DNA from: Eubacterium_B sp034180045
GTDB lineage: Bacteria > Bacillota > Clostridia > Peptostreptococcales > Anaerovoracaceae
Direction of reading: 5' to 3'
NCBI GenBank assembly: GCA_034180045.1
Contig: JAXFOY010000024.1
Span: 25,456-89,455, forward strand
DNA length: 64,000 nucleotides
Positions 1 through 9,565 of the stretch are shown in pieces; positions within the stretch are counted from its first letter, which is position 1; each line of letters begins with the position of its first letter. Below the pieces are notes generated by a model, which had not been told where the DNA came from, searched no databases, and saw only the letters and a program-made list of their open reading frames with translations. Position numbers and translations under genes: made by a program.

Positions 1-2
1 AG

Positions 3-665
3 CATTTACTACCTGCGGATATAGAGCGTACAAGTATGAGAATTATCGAAGAAGAACTGGCTGAAAGGGGAATTGAGGTTACGGATGAGAACCTCCCTGT
101 AGTAAGAAGAGTTATTCATACTTCCGCTGATTTTGATTACGGAACAAATCTGGTATTTACAGAGAATGCAACAACAAAGGGAATAGAGGCGATGCTCAAA
201 GGGAGCACGATTATAACGGATACCAACATGGCGCTGTCGGGAATAACAAAGCCGACTCTTAAAAAACTCGGCGGGCAGGCGTTTTGTTTTATGGCTGAGC
301 CGAAAATCGCAGAAAAAGCAAAGGTCGACGGTACCACAAGAGCGGTTGCTTCAGTAAGCTACGCAAGTGAAAAATATCCGAATGCGGTATTTGCTGTGGG
401 AAACGCACCTACGGCATTAATCAAACTTTCTGAATTAATCCGTGAAGGATTAAGACCGAGCCTGGTAATAGGAGTACCTGTCGGATTCGTAAATGTGGTG
501 GAGAGCAAGGAAGAAATCTTTGAATTATGCAAAGAGAAAGGCATTCCGGCAATAGTTGCAAAGGGACGAAAAGGTGGAAGCAATGTGGCAGCATCCATCT
601 GCAACGCACTTCTTTATGCGGCAGGCGACCAGACCGACCCTGGAAAGCGTGGATGGCAGGGTTGA
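3..665 (+). CDS. cbiC: Precorrin-8X / cobalt-precorrin-8 methylmutase, 5' partial
   Basis: This enzyme moves a methyl group from C-11 to C-12 of precorrin-8X to make hydrogenobyrinate (cobyrinate in the anaerobic route), a late corrin-ring step of cobalamin synthesis. The reading frame is open to the left edge: codons before the ATG at 36 read LPADIERTS, which fits the conserved start of CbiC, so the true start lies outside the window. The conserved VIHTSADFDY segment carries the family's catalytic histidine. The C-terminal KGGSNVAASICNALLY segment is also typical. The gene ends in a clear terminator, so it is probably the last gene of a cobalamin operon. The cobalamin riboswitch at 20.8 kb shows that B12 status is sensed in this organism. 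Confidence 0.93.
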   Translation, partial: HLLPADIERTSMRIIEEELAERGIEVTDENLPVVRRVIHTSADFDYGTNLVFTENATTKGIEAMLKGSTIITDTNMALSGITKPTLKKLGGQAFCFMAEPKIAEKAKVDGTTRAVASVSYASEKYPNAVFAVGNAPTALIKLSELIREGLRPSLVIGVPVGFVNVVESKEEIFELCKEKGIPAIVAKGRKGGSNVAASICNALLYAAGDQTDPGKRGWQG

Positions 666-736
666 TTTAATACGAGACGGATTTGTGATAAATGACGAAA
701 CTTATCATAATCAACAAATAAATTAAGATTAGAAAG

Positions 737-795
737 AAAGCTGTTTTTGCGGTATGAGGTAAACCTATCTCATGCTCAAAAATAGCTTTTGTTTA
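737..795 (+). terminator. Rho-independent terminator after cbiC
   Basis: A long imperfect stem pairs AAAGCTGTTTTTG plus ATGAG on the left with CTCAT plus CAAAAATAGCTTT on the right, followed by TTGTTT. It closes the cobalamin-synthesis transcript before prfA. Confidence 0.75.
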
Positions 796-871
796 TTTGG
801 CAAGCAGTAATAAAATGCCAAAATATGCTGCTGCCGTAGTCTTACTGAGGTTTTTCTTTCTAAAATTGTTT

Positions 872-877
872 TATAAT
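872..877 (+). promoter_or_regulatory. Possible -10 box upstream of prfA
   Basis: A perfect TATAAT lies about 75 bp before prfA, and a TACAAT (892-897) lies nearer. I see no convincing -35 box at the right spacing for either, so this is only a candidate. Confidence 0.3.
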
Positions 878-952
878 TTGTCCTTATGTGTTACAATAGT
901 TAGTTAGAAAATGATTTGTAAGCATTAAAAAAGTACAAAAAAGGATAGAAAA

Positions 953-2017
953 ATGTTTGATAAACTCGACTTTATAGTAGAAAAATATAAGGAAATGTCA
1001 CTTAAGGTTTCCGACCCTGAGGTAATAAGCGACCAACCTACATGGCAGCGCTATATCAAAGACATGGGAGAGATGGAGCCTATAGTAAAAAAATATGAAG
1101 AATATAAGAACGCTAAGGAAGAGCTCACCATGGCAAAAGAAATTCTTGAGACCGAAAATGATGAGGAACTCAGGGATTTAGCTAAGATGGAAGTGAGCGA
1201 TAACGAAGAAAAAATAGAGCTTCTTTCCGAGGAACTGAGGATTCTTCTGATACCTAAAGACCCTAATGATGATAAGAATGTAATTCTCGAAGTCAGAGCG
1301 GGAACGGGAGGTGAAGAAGCTGCTTTGTTCGGTCAGGATTTGCTGCGTATGTACATGAGATATGCGGAGCGTCATAGATGGAAGACGGAACTTATTGACA
1401 TCAACGATACCGGAATGGGCGGAATTAAAGAAGCTGTGGTAATGATTAAAGGTAAGGGCGCTTATTCAAGGTTAAAGTATGAGAGCGGAGTTCATCGTGT
1501 ACAGCGTGTGCCGGAGACTGAATCTTCGGGGAGAATACACACTTCAGCGGCTACCGTCGCAGTGCTTCCTGAGGTGGAGGATGTGGATGTAGCATTAGAT
1601 CCTAACGATGTGAGAGTCGATGTGTATCGTGCGTCCGGAAACGGAGGACAATGTGTAAATACTACGGATTCAGCGGTTAGACTTACACATATGCCGACAG
1701 GGCTTGTAGTTACCTGCCAAGACGAGAAATCACAAATCAAAAATAAAGAGAAGGCGTTCAAGGTTCTGAAGGCCAGACTTTACGACTTGAAACTTCAGGA
1801 GCAGCAAAGTGAAATCGCAGCGGAGCGTAAGAGTCAAATAGGTAGCGGCGACAGATCCGAGCGTATAAGAACTTATAATTTTCCTCAAGGAAGATGCACT
1901 GAACATCGCATAGGAATGACTTTATATAAATTGGATGCGATTCTTGATGGAGATATAGACGAAATTATTGACGGGCTAATTACAAATGATCAGGCTGAGA
2001 AGATGAAGGCCTTCTAG
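953..2017 (+). CDS. prfA: Peptide chain release factor 1
   Basis: RF1 recognises UAA and UAG and triggers peptidyl-tRNA hydrolysis on the ribosome. The protein is 354 residues, normal for the family. The stop-codon recognition tripeptide of the PxT type is seen in VPETESSGRIHTS, which marks RF1 rather than RF2. The catalytic GGQ is at residues 231-233 in the context RASGNGGQCVNTTDS. An AGGATAG Shine-Dalgarno site sits 6 bases before the ATG. It is followed closely by the Sua5-type gene and rpiB, an arrangement common in Firmicutes, where prfA and the t6A-synthesis gene are often adjacent. Confidence 0.97.
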   Translation: MFDKLDFIVEKYKEMSLKVSDPEVISDQPTWQRYIKDMGEMEPIVKKYEEYKNAKEELTMAKEILETENDEELRDLAKMEVSDNEEKIELLSEELRILLIPKDPNDDKNVILEVRAGTGGEEAALFGQDLLRMYMRYAERHRWKTELIDINDTGMGGIKEAVVMIKGKGAYSRLKYESGVHRVQRVPETESSGRIHTSAATVAVLPEVEDVDVALDPNDVRVDVYRASGNGGQCVNTTDSAVRLTHMPTGLVVTCQDEKSQIKNKEKAFKVLKARLYDLKLQEQQSEIAAERKSQIGSGDRSERIRTYNFPQGRCTEHRIGMTLYKLDAILDGDIDEIIDGLITNDQAEKMKAF

Positions 2018-2038
2018 ATATAGGAGATAGATGTCTAA

Positions 2039-3097
2039 ATGAAAACATCGTTATTAAACGATACAACTGAAGATATAAGGCTTGCAGCCGATATAATCCG
2101 TGGCGGAGGGCTTGTTGCCTTTCCCACAGAGACGGTGTACGGATTAGGTGCAGATGCCTTGAACGAGTCGGCGGTAAGCAAGGTTTATGAAGCCAAGGGA
2201 AGACCCTCGGACAATCCTATGATAGTGCATATCGCCGAATTTGAGGATTTGTACAAACTGACAGAATCGGTTACGGATGATATGAAGCATTTGATGGATG
2301 CGTTTTGGCCGGGCCCTATGACTATGATTTTAAGGCGAAGCTCTATTGTGCCTGATGTGACGACGGGCGGACTTGATACCGTGGGTGTCAGACTACCATC
2401 AAACGAGGTTGCGAGGAAGCTGATAAAAGAAGCCGGCTGTCCGCTTGCGGCGCCGAGTGCAAATATATCGGGAAGACCGAGTCCGACGACAGCAGAACAT
2501 GTGATATACGATCTTTACGGCAGAGTGGACGCAATTATATGTGGAGAAGACTGTGATTACGGAATAGAGTCATCGGTAATTGATATGACAGGTGAGGTCC
2601 CGACGATTTTAAGACCCGGTGCGATAACTCGTGAAATGTTTTCAGAGGCATTGGTAAAGGATGTGGCGATGGATAAGAGCCTGTATCAAAGACCGGAAAA
2701 GCTTATAGACCCTGAACAAAATGCCTCGTCCGATTATAAGGATGCTGAGCCGGGGGATTCAGACGAGCAGGACTTCAGACCTAAGTCTCCCGGCATGAAA
2801 TATAAGCATTACGCACCCGAAGCGGAAATGATAGTCTTTGAAGGAGAGCATCAAAGTGTTATAAGGGCAATAGACGAGGAAGAAAAGCGCCTTAGTGAGC
2901 AGGGAAAATCGGTTTACCGATTGAGTTTTACGGATGAACAAATTGCTGCGCACGAACTTTTTGCAAAACTCAGAGAGGCTGATTCAAGCGGTGCAGATGT
3001 GATTTTGGCTGAAGCGCTGCCGGAAAAAGGACTCGGCTTTTCAGTCATGAACAGAATGTTAAAGTCGGCGGGATATAATGTCAGGAGGATAAAATGA
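2039..3097 (+). CDS. ywlC: L-threonylcarbamoyladenylate synthase (Sua5/YwlC type)
   Basis: This enzyme makes threonylcarbamoyl-AMP from threonine, bicarbonate and ATP, the first step of the t6A37 modification of ANN-decoding tRNAs. The N-terminal YrdC domain (about residues 10-205) shows FPTETVYGLGADA, the KGRPSDNPM motif and PSANISGRPSPTTA. A linker with SPGMKYKHYAP leads into the C-terminal Sua5 domain, so this is the two-domain Sua5 form (352 residues), not the short TsaC. A GGAGAT site precedes the ATG. The stop overlaps the rpiB start (ATGATAA), so the two are translationally coupled. The tcdA gene at 46.8-47.5 kb would carry out the final t6A to ct6A cyclisation. Confidence 0.95.
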   Translation: MKTSLLNDTTEDIRLAADIIRGGGLVAFPTETVYGLGADALNESAVSKVYEAKGRPSDNPMIVHIAEFEDLYKLTESVTDDMKHLMDAFWPGPMTMILRRSSIVPDVTTGGLDTVGVRLPSNEVARKLIKEAGCPLAAPSANISGRPSPTTAEHVIYDLYGRVDAIICGEDCDYGIESSVIDMTGEVPTILRPGAITREMFSEALVKDVAMDKSLYQRPEKLIDPEQNASSDYKDAEPGDSDEQDFRPKSPGMKYKHYAPEAEMIVFEGEHQSVIRAIDEEEKRLSEQGKSVYRLSFTDEQIAAHELFAKLREADSSGADVILAEALPEKGLGFSVMNRMLKSAGYNVRRIK

Positions 3098-3534
3098 TAA
3101 TGGTAATGGCCGCAGATCACGGCGGATATGAACTCAAGAATGCAATTAAGGAGCATCTGCAAAAGCGAGGTATGAATATTGTCGATTTGGGAACGAACGA
3201 TGATAGCGCTGTTGATTATCCTGAATACGGCAAGGCTTGCGGAGAAGCTGTAGCTTCGGGCAAGGCGGATCTTGGAATAGTTTGCTGCGGAAGCGGAGTA
3301 GGCATTTCAATTGCGGCTAACAAGGTGAAGGGCATAAGATGTGCACTTTGTTATTCTGAAGAGATTGCAAAACTGGCAAAACAACACAACAACGCAAATG
3401 TTTTATCATTCGGGGGGAGAATGACATCCGCTGAAGATGCTTGTAAAATGGTAGACATTTGGCTCGATACAGAGTGGGCGGGACTTACTCAGGAGCGTCA
3501 TGAAAGGCGTGTTGCTCAGCTTGACGAAATGTGA
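3094..3534 (+). CDS. rpiB: Ribose-5-phosphate isomerase B
   Basis: It interconverts ribose 5-phosphate and ribulose 5-phosphate in the pentose phosphate pathway. The 146-residue protein has the RpiB/LacAB family start AADHGGYELK, the active-site cysteine within CCGSGVGISIAANK (Cys64/Cys65) and the HNNANVLSFGGR segment. The start overlaps the upstream stop by four bases. The family also contains allose-6-phosphate and galactose-6-phosphate isomerases, but the single-gene layout next to housekeeping genes favours RpiB. Confidence 0.93.
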   Translation: MIMVMAADHGGYELKNAIKEHLQKRGMNIVDLGTNDDSAVDYPEYGKACGEAVASGKADLGIVCCGSGVGISIAANKVKGIRCALCYSEEIAKLAKQHNNANVLSFGGRMTSAEDACKMVDIWLDTEWAGLTQERHERRVAQLDEM

Positions 3535-3639
3535 GCTGCAAGAGGACTCTTTAATTCAGAGACGAACCGGTTTGCTATTATGAAATAGGTGAATACGGAT
3601 TTTAGAATTTGCATTTATGATATATAACAGGAGGAAATC

Positions 3640-4269
3640 ATGGGAAAGATATATGTTTTTGATCATCCGCTAATCCAGCACAAGGTTGCGCTTATGAGAA
3701 TGAAAGAAACCAGCGTTAAGGATTTTCGTCAACTAGCAAAAGAAATTGCTATTTTGATGGGGTTTGAAGCAACCAGAGATTTAGAACTCGAATCAGTGGA
3801 AATAGAAACCCCTATGTGTAAGACAAAAGTAAACATGCTAAAGGGAGAGGACATCGCCATCGTTCCTATCCTCAGAGCAGGACTCGGTTTTGTAGATGGA
3901 ATGCTTGAACTTGTGCCTAACGCAAAGGTCGGGCATGTAGGTCTTTATAGAGATCCTGAAACACATATACCGGTAGAGTATTACTGCAAGCTGCCTACAG
4001 ATATTGAAAAACGCCGTATATTTGTACTTGATCCTATGCTGGCAACCGGCGGAAGTGCAGTAGCATCAATAGATTTCATCAAAAAACGCGGTGGTAAGGA
4101 TATCACTTTCATGTGTTTAATTGCAGCTCCGGAGGGGATTAAAATGCTGCAAGAAGCGCACCCTGATGTTGACATCTACATAGCTGCAAAGGATGAGCAG
4201 TTAAACGAAAAAGCATACATTTTACCGGGTCTTGGTGATGCCGGTGACAGACTTTACGGAACAAAATAG
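3640..4269 (+). CDS. upp: Uracil phosphoribosyltransferase
   Basis: Upp salvages uracil by joining it to PRPP to make UMP. The 209-residue length matches the family. The PRPP-binding loop is visible as FVLDPMLATGGSA, and the uracil-binding C-terminal segment YILPGLGDAGDRLYGTK ends the protein. A strong AGGAGG site lies 7 bases before the ATG. About 105 bases separate it from rpiB, with no clear terminator. The next gene, tyrS, follows after 113 bases. Confidence 0.97.
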   Translation: MGKIYVFDHPLIQHKVALMRMKETSVKDFRQLAKEIAILMGFEATRDLELESVEIETPMCKTKVNMLKGEDIAIVPILRAGLGFVDGMLELVPNAKVGHVGLYRDPETHIPVEYYCKLPTDIEKRRIFVLDPMLATGGSAVASIDFIKKRGGKDITFMCLIAAPEGIKMLQEAHPDVDIYIAAKDEQLNEKAYILPGLGDAGDRLYGTK

Positions 4270-4382
4270 ACTCATTTTGAAATATAGTCATGCTAGGGTT
4301 ATAAATGTGTTAATACCGTCGTGTTCCCGTAAATTCAGCAAAAGAAACAGCAATACGATAAATCTAAAGGAGTTTAAGGTCA

Positions 4383-5717
4383 ATGAAGAATTTGATACCT
4401 GATAATATAAGTAAATTTGATAATGTTTTTGATGTTCTGAAAGAGAGAGGTTTCATTGAACAGTGCACCGATGAAAAAGCTGTAAGAGAACTTCTTGGTA
4501 AGGAAAAAATCAAATTTTATATAGGATTTGACCCTACAGCCGATTGCCTGCATGTCGGACACTTTATGCAAGTAATTACGATGATGTATATGCAGAAATT
4601 CGGTCACACTCCGGTCGTGCTGATAGGAGGCGGAACGGGAATGGTCGGCGATCCGTCGGGAAGATCGGACATGCGTACAGTTATGGATGTGAATACTATC
4701 GACCACAACTGCAATCAGTTCAAGAAACTCTTTGATAAATTTATTGATTTTGACGATGACTGGAAATATGAGGGCAACCAAGGCGTTTACCTGCCGGGAC
4801 ACGAAAATAAGAAGCCGGATGCAGGTAAGGCTATTGCGGTAAATAACGGTAACTGGATAAGACCTCTTAACTTTGTTGAGTTTGTAAGAGAAGTCGGCTC
4901 AAAATTCAATGTTAATACCATGCTCAGATCTGAAGCTTTCAAGCAGAGAATGGAGCGCGAAGGCGGTCTCACTTTCTTTGAATTCAGCTATATGCTTATG
5001 CAGTCGTACGACTTTATGGTTATGGCAAGGGATTTCGATGTAAAAATGGAGTTCGGCGGTGATGACCAGTGGTCGAATATCATCGGCGGCGTGCATTTGA
5101 CGAGAAAGATGTTGGGGAAGGAAGTATATGGAATGACTTTCTCTCTCCTGACAACCAGCGAAGGAAAGAAGATGGGCAAAACTCAGAAGGGCGCCCTTTG
5201 GCTCGATCCGAAAAGAACTACGCCGTTCGAATTTTTCCAATACTGGAGAAATGTCAGCGATGCCGACGTGGAAAAATGCCTGAGAATGTTGACTTTCTTA
5301 CCTATGGATGAAGTTAAAAGGCTATCATCTTTAGAAGGTGCGGAGATTAACAAGGCTAAGGAAATTCTTGCTTTCGAGGTAACTAAACTGGTTCATAATG
5401 AAGAAGAAGCGATAAAAGCTATGGAGGCGGCGCGTTCCGCTTTTGGCGGTAATGCCGATTCTGTAAATATTCCATCAGTGGAAATGGACAGGGATGTATT
5501 TGCAGGCGATGGAAAGGGGCTTGTTTCACTGATTAGGGAACTGGGACTGGTGACGAGCAACGGCGAGGGTTTCAGAACAATAGAGCAGGGCGGACTTTCC
5601 ATAAATCGTGAGAAAGTTAAAAATCCGAAACAGCAGATAAGCGAAATTGATTTTGAAGATGGCGAGCTTCTAATCCAGAAAGGAAAGAAGAAGTTCGTAA
5701 AGATAGTTTTGAAATAA
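4383..5717 (+). CDS. tyrS: Tyrosyl-tRNA synthetase
   Basis: A class I aminoacyl-tRNA synthetase that charges tRNA-Tyr. The HIGH signature appears as HVGH (residues about 58-61) and the KMSKS loop as KKMGKT, as in other bacterial TyrRS. The C-terminal S4-type RNA-binding domain follows (SINREKVKNPKQQISEIDF). The length of 444 residues is slightly above the usual 400-425 because of an insertion near residues 130-150. The start is set by AAAGGAG about 11 bases upstream. I see no T-box in the 113-base leader, although many Firmicutes tyrS genes have one. Confidence 0.96.
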   Translation: MKNLIPDNISKFDNVFDVLKERGFIEQCTDEKAVRELLGKEKIKFYIGFDPTADCLHVGHFMQVITMMYMQKFGHTPVVLIGGGTGMVGDPSGRSDMRTVMDVNTIDHNCNQFKKLFDKFIDFDDDWKYEGNQGVYLPGHENKKPDAGKAIAVNNGNWIRPLNFVEFVREVGSKFNVNTMLRSEAFKQRMEREGGLTFFEFSYMLMQSYDFMVMARDFDVKMEFGGDDQWSNIIGGVHLTRKMLGKEVYGMTFSLLTTSEGKKMGKTQKGALWLDPKRTTPFEFFQYWRNVSDADVEKCLRMLTFLPMDEVKRLSSLEGAEINKAKEILAFEVTKLVHNEEEAIKAMEAARSAFGGNADSVNIPSVEMDRDVFAGDGKGLVSLIRELGLVTSNGEGFRTIEQGGLSINREKVKNPKQQISEIDFEDGELLIQKGKKKFVKIVLK

Positions 5718-5863
5718 GTGATTTTGTCACGATAAGTCCGTGGATATTCAGATAAAGGAACTATGAGGTTTCGCAATGGCGGATAATCAGTGTGCTGATG
5801 TGATGAAAATAGCGATGAAACCGCTTAGGTGCGGTAATTATAACAGCAACCGGAGGAAATTTA

Positions 5864-8800
5864 ATGAATAAAGTAAAATACGACGGTATGGAACATCCTG
5901 TCAGAGAGGTTACAGACCTCAAAGACATCCTTGTGAGCAGCTGTGAGATGTTCAAGGATAATACCGCATTTTTGGAAAAAGACAAGCCGGGTGGTACATA
6001 TCAGCCTGTGACTTATGCTAAGATAAAAGATGATATGGATGCCTTGGGAAGCAGATTCATCGAAATGGGGCTAAAAGGCAGTAAGATTGCCGTTGTTGGA
6101 GAAACGAGCTACCTGTGGTTTCTGACATATTTTGCTACCGTTTGCGGCACAGGTGTTATTGTTCCTTTAGATAAAAATCTTCCAAAGGACGAACTTAAAA
6201 ATTTAATCAAAAGATCTCATGTAGAGGCTATAGTTTATTCGAGAAAAATGGAAAAAACCATAAGCGAGCTGTTTGATAATCCGGGGGAACTTAAGTATTT
6301 TATCTCAATGTCCGATAAGGAGCATGGTGATAAGACCCTGTCCATCGGCAAGCTGATAGATGAGGGCAATGTTCTTCTCAGAGAGGGATTCAGAGATTTT
6401 GTAGATGCGGAGATTAATCCGGACGAGATGTCAACGCTTCTGTTTACATCAGGCACTACGGGAAAATCGAAAGGCGTAATGCTCTCCCACAGAAATATCG
6501 CCTCAAATGTAAGAGACGTTTCCAAGCGTGTTATGCTTGAAAAGGATTGGGTGGTTCTATCCATACTTCCGGTTCATCACACATATGAAAATACGATTAA
6601 CTGGGTTACTTTGTATCAAGGTAAAACCATCGCTATTTGTGAAGGAATTAAATACATTCTAAAGAATATGAACGAGGTGCATGCGAATTGTATGGTCGGA
6701 GTACCGCTGGTATTCGAAAAGATTTTTAAGGGCATAATGAAGCAAGCCGAAGGGCGTGGCGAGGGTGAAAAGGTCAAGAACGCCATCGCAGTATCGCGCC
6801 GCATGAGGCTTTTCAATAACCGCAGGCTCATCCGAAAGCTGTTCAAGCCGATACATCAGGCTTTCGGGGGCGAAATGCAGCTTTTCATCGCCGGCGGCGC
6901 GGCCATGGATCCTGAGATAACAGAGTCGTTTGAAGCCATGGGAATCCCTATGATTCAGGGCTACGGAATGACGGAATACGCACCTATCATAGCCGTAAAT
7001 CAGGATAATTACAGCATTGCCAAATCCGTAGGAAGACCGATGCCGAATGCACTTGTCCGCATAGACGATGCAGACGAAAACGGCGTAGGCGAGGTAGTTG
7101 TAAAAGGACCGTCGGTAATGATGGGATATTTTGAGGATCAGGAGGCAACCGATGAGGTTCTGAAAAACGGATGGCTTCATACAGGGGATCTCGGATATCT
7201 TGATTCCAATGATTTTCTATATTTGACAGGCAGAAAAAAGACGGTAATCGTTACCAAGGGCGGCAAAAATATTTATCCGGAAGAGGTAGAAGCCGTTCTA
7301 AAAGAGAATGAGCTGATAAAGGAAACCATAGTTCATGGAGTCACGGATAAAAATATCGGAAATGTAATTGTAACCGCTGACATTCAGCCGAATTACGAGC
7401 TTTTAGAAGAAAAGCACGGTAAAATGAGCAGCAGTGATGTATATCATTTTTATCGCGAGCTGATAGACGAAATCAATAAGAGTTTTCCGCCGTACAAAGT
7501 AATCAAACGCATAAATATCAGAGAGGAGGGCTTTGCTATGACTACGACGGGCAAGGTTAAGCGCTATGGCAACTTCATCGAAGGTGAAACGATGAAAGGC
7601 AGTACTGAATTCCTCGAAAAGAAAACCAAAGACAGAAAGCATGCTAATGAAGTAATAGAAAACATTAATAAGAGCAAGGACCCATATCTTAGATACAAGA
7701 CGGGACGCGCAATCACGGACATCAAACAGATGTTTAACAGCAGTGTCGATTTATATGGAGATAGAGTTGCTTTCCGTCAAAAGTTCAAAAAAGGCGAGAA
7801 ATACACAGAAATCACCTATAAGCAGGCGCAGGTGGATGTCAACGCGTTGGGAACGGCTTTGATAAACCTCGGACTAAAAGGTAAGAGGGTGGCTATAATA
7901 GGTACCACTTACTATCAGTGGGAAACCGCATACCTTGCTGTAACAGGCGGCGTAGGGCTTGCAGTTCCTCTGGACAAGGAGCTTGGAGCGACTGAGCTGA
8001 AGAATTTGATTCAAGATGCTGAGGTATCAGCGGTACTTTACAGCAAGAAATTTGAAAATATATTTGAGCAGATTCGTGAAGACGGAGACACCAAACTCGA
8101 AATCTTGGTGAATCTGGATGCAGAAGATAATAGGAACTCCGTTTTGAACAAGGAGAATGCCGCATCGCTTAACGGCGAAGAATCCAAGGTAATTTACTCA
8201 TGGAAACAGCTGATTGAGGACGGAAAACAACATATAGCACTGGGCGACAGGCAGTTCCTGGATGCCGAAATTCTCGGAGAAGATCCGGCAGTAATCCTTT
8301 ATACATCAGGAACTACAGGATTTGCAAAGGGGGTACTGTTGTCAAATACCAATATCGTTGACAATTTGATGATGGCGCCTACTATACTGAATGTAATGCC
8401 TGATGATATTTTCTTTTCGGTATTACCTGTTCACCACACATATGAGTGCACTTGCGCATTTCTGATGCCGTTATATAAAGGTGCATCGATTGCATTCTGC
8501 GAAGGTCTGAAATATATAACGAAGAATCTACAGGAAGTAAGACCTACAATGCTGCTTGGTGTTCCGATTTTGATAGAAACTCTATATAAGAAAATCTGGA
8601 AAGGTGCCAAGAGTGAAGGCAAGGATAAGAAGCTTAAAAAGCTGCTCAAGGTCAACAAGGCCACAAAAAAGTTAAGACTTAACATTGCAAAGAGACTTGC
8701 TAAAGATATTACCGATGTATTTGGCGGCAGATTGCGAGTTTTGATATCCGGAGGTGCGGCGATTGACCCGGCAATATTACAGTTTTTTAACGACTTAGGA

Positions 8801-9463
8801 ATAATTGCGGTTCAGGGGTACGGTTTGACGGAATGTTCTCCTATGGCAGCGCTAAATCCCGATGTGGAAAGAGATATGAGAAACAGCTCGGTGGGACATC
8901 TTCTTCCCGGAATGAAAGTCAAGATTGAAGATGCAGATGAAGACGGTATCGGAGAGATTTGCCTAAAGGGAACAAATGTAATGCTCGGTTATTATAACAA
9001 CGATGAAGCCACAAACGAAGTCATCAAAAACGGCTGGTTCCATACCGGAGATTTAGGTTATGTTGATTCGGAGGATTTCATATATATAACCGGACGAAAG
9101 AAAAATGTTATAATTACAGAAAACGGCAAGAATGTTTTTCCTGAAGAACTTGAGTATGAGTTGTCTCACATACCTTACATTGCAGAATCTATGGTTTGGG
9201 GCGATGACACAGCAAATGAGGGGGTAAATAGCACAACTATTGTTGCTACAGTATTGCTTGACGAAGAGGAAGTCGAGGAAGCTATCGGAGCCGGATACAC
9301 AGATGAGCAGGTAAAGAAGCTTATTTGGGACGAAATCGATAAAATAAACGCGCGCCTGCCGTTGTTCAAAAAAATTAAAAAACTCAATATCCGCAAAGAC
9401 GGATTTGATAAAACGACGGGCATGAAGATAAAGCGTTTTGTTGAAGCAAACAAAAACATATAA
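5864..9463 (+). CDS. Tandem (double) long-chain acyl-CoA synthetase-like AMP ligase
   Basis: Two complete adenylate-forming domains of the long-chain fatty acyl-CoA ligase type (COG1022-like) lie in one 1199-residue frame. Each has the P-loop (FTSGTTGKSKG near residue 190 and YTSGTTGFAKG near 810), the LPVHHTYE motif, GYGMTEY or GYGLTEC, HTGDLGY and TGRKK. The first half ends with the normal catalytic-lysine motif TTTGKVKRYG (about 560). The second half ends with TTGMKIKRF, where a residue is inserted before the lysine. Each half would activate a carboxylic acid as acyl-AMP and transfer it to CoA or a carrier; the substrates are unknown. A CCGGAGGAAA site precedes the ATG. The gene stands between tyrS and greA with no obvious lipid genes nearby. 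Confidence 0.9.
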   Translation: MNKVKYDGMEHPVREVTDLKDILVSSCEMFKDNTAFLEKDKPGGTYQPVTYAKIKDDMDALGSRFIEMGLKGSKIAVVGETSYLWFLTYFATVCGTGVIVPLDKNLPKDELKNLIKRSHVEAIVYSRKMEKTISELFDNPGELKYFISMSDKEHGDKTLSIGKLIDEGNVLLREGFRDFVDAEINPDEMSTLLFTSGTTGKSKGVMLSHRNIASNVRDVSKRVMLEKDWVVLSILPVHHTYENTINWVTLYQGKTIAICEGIKYILKNMNEVHANCMVGVPLVFEKIFKGIMKQAEGRGEGEKVKNAIAVSRRMRLFNNRRLIRKLFKPIHQAFGGEMQLFIAGGAAMDPEITESFEAMGIPMIQGYGMTEYAPIIAVNQDNYSIAKSVGRPMPNALVRIDDADENGVGEVVVKGPSVMMGYFEDQEATDEVLKNGWLHTGDLGYLDSNDFLYLTGRKKTVIVTKGGKNIYPEEVEAVLKENELIKETIVHGVTDKNIGNVIVTADIQPNYELLEEKHGKMSSSDVYHFYRELIDEINKSFPPYKVIKRINIREEGFAMTTTGKVKRYGNFIEGETMKGSTEFLEKKTKDRKHANEVIENINKSKDPYLRYKTGRAITDIKQMFNSSVDLYGDRVAFRQKFKKGEKYTEITYKQAQVDVNALGTALINLGLKGKRVAIIGTTYYQWETAYLAVTGGVGLAVPLDKELGATELKNLIQDAEVSAVLYSKKFENIFEQIREDGDTKLEILVNLDAEDNRNSVLNKENAASLNGEESKVIYSWKQLIEDGKQHIALGDRQFLDAEILGEDPAVILYTSGTTGFAKGVLLSNTNIVDNLMMAPTILNVMPDDIFFSVLPVHHTYECTCAFLMPLYKGASIAFCEGLKYITKNLQEVRPTMLLGVPILIETLYKKIWKGAKSEGKDKKLKKLLKVNKATKKLRLNIAKRLAKDITDVFGGRLRVLISGGAAIDPAILQFFNDLGIIAVQGYGLTECSPMAALNPDVERDMRNSSVGHLLPGMKVKIEDADEDGIGEICLKGTNVMLGYYNNDEATNEVIKNGWFHTGDLGYVDSEDFIYITGRKKNVIITENGKNVFPEELEYELSHIPYIAESMVWGDDTANEGVNSTTIVATVLLDEEEVEEAIGAGYTDEQVKKLIWDEIDKINARLPLFKKIKKLNIRKDGFDKTTGMKIKRFVEANKNI

Positions 9464-9565
9464 GAATAGGAAGCACAGACTATATGTGGATGAGTTTCGG
9501 GCGCTGAAGCCTAAATGAACCAATCCGTTATGACAAGAGTGCACCTGAGTAAAAAGGAGATTAAA

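Noticed and set aside
4270..4382. T-box leader for tyrS
   Set aside because: The leader is only 113 bases and I find no T-box consensus or terminator/antiterminator pair.
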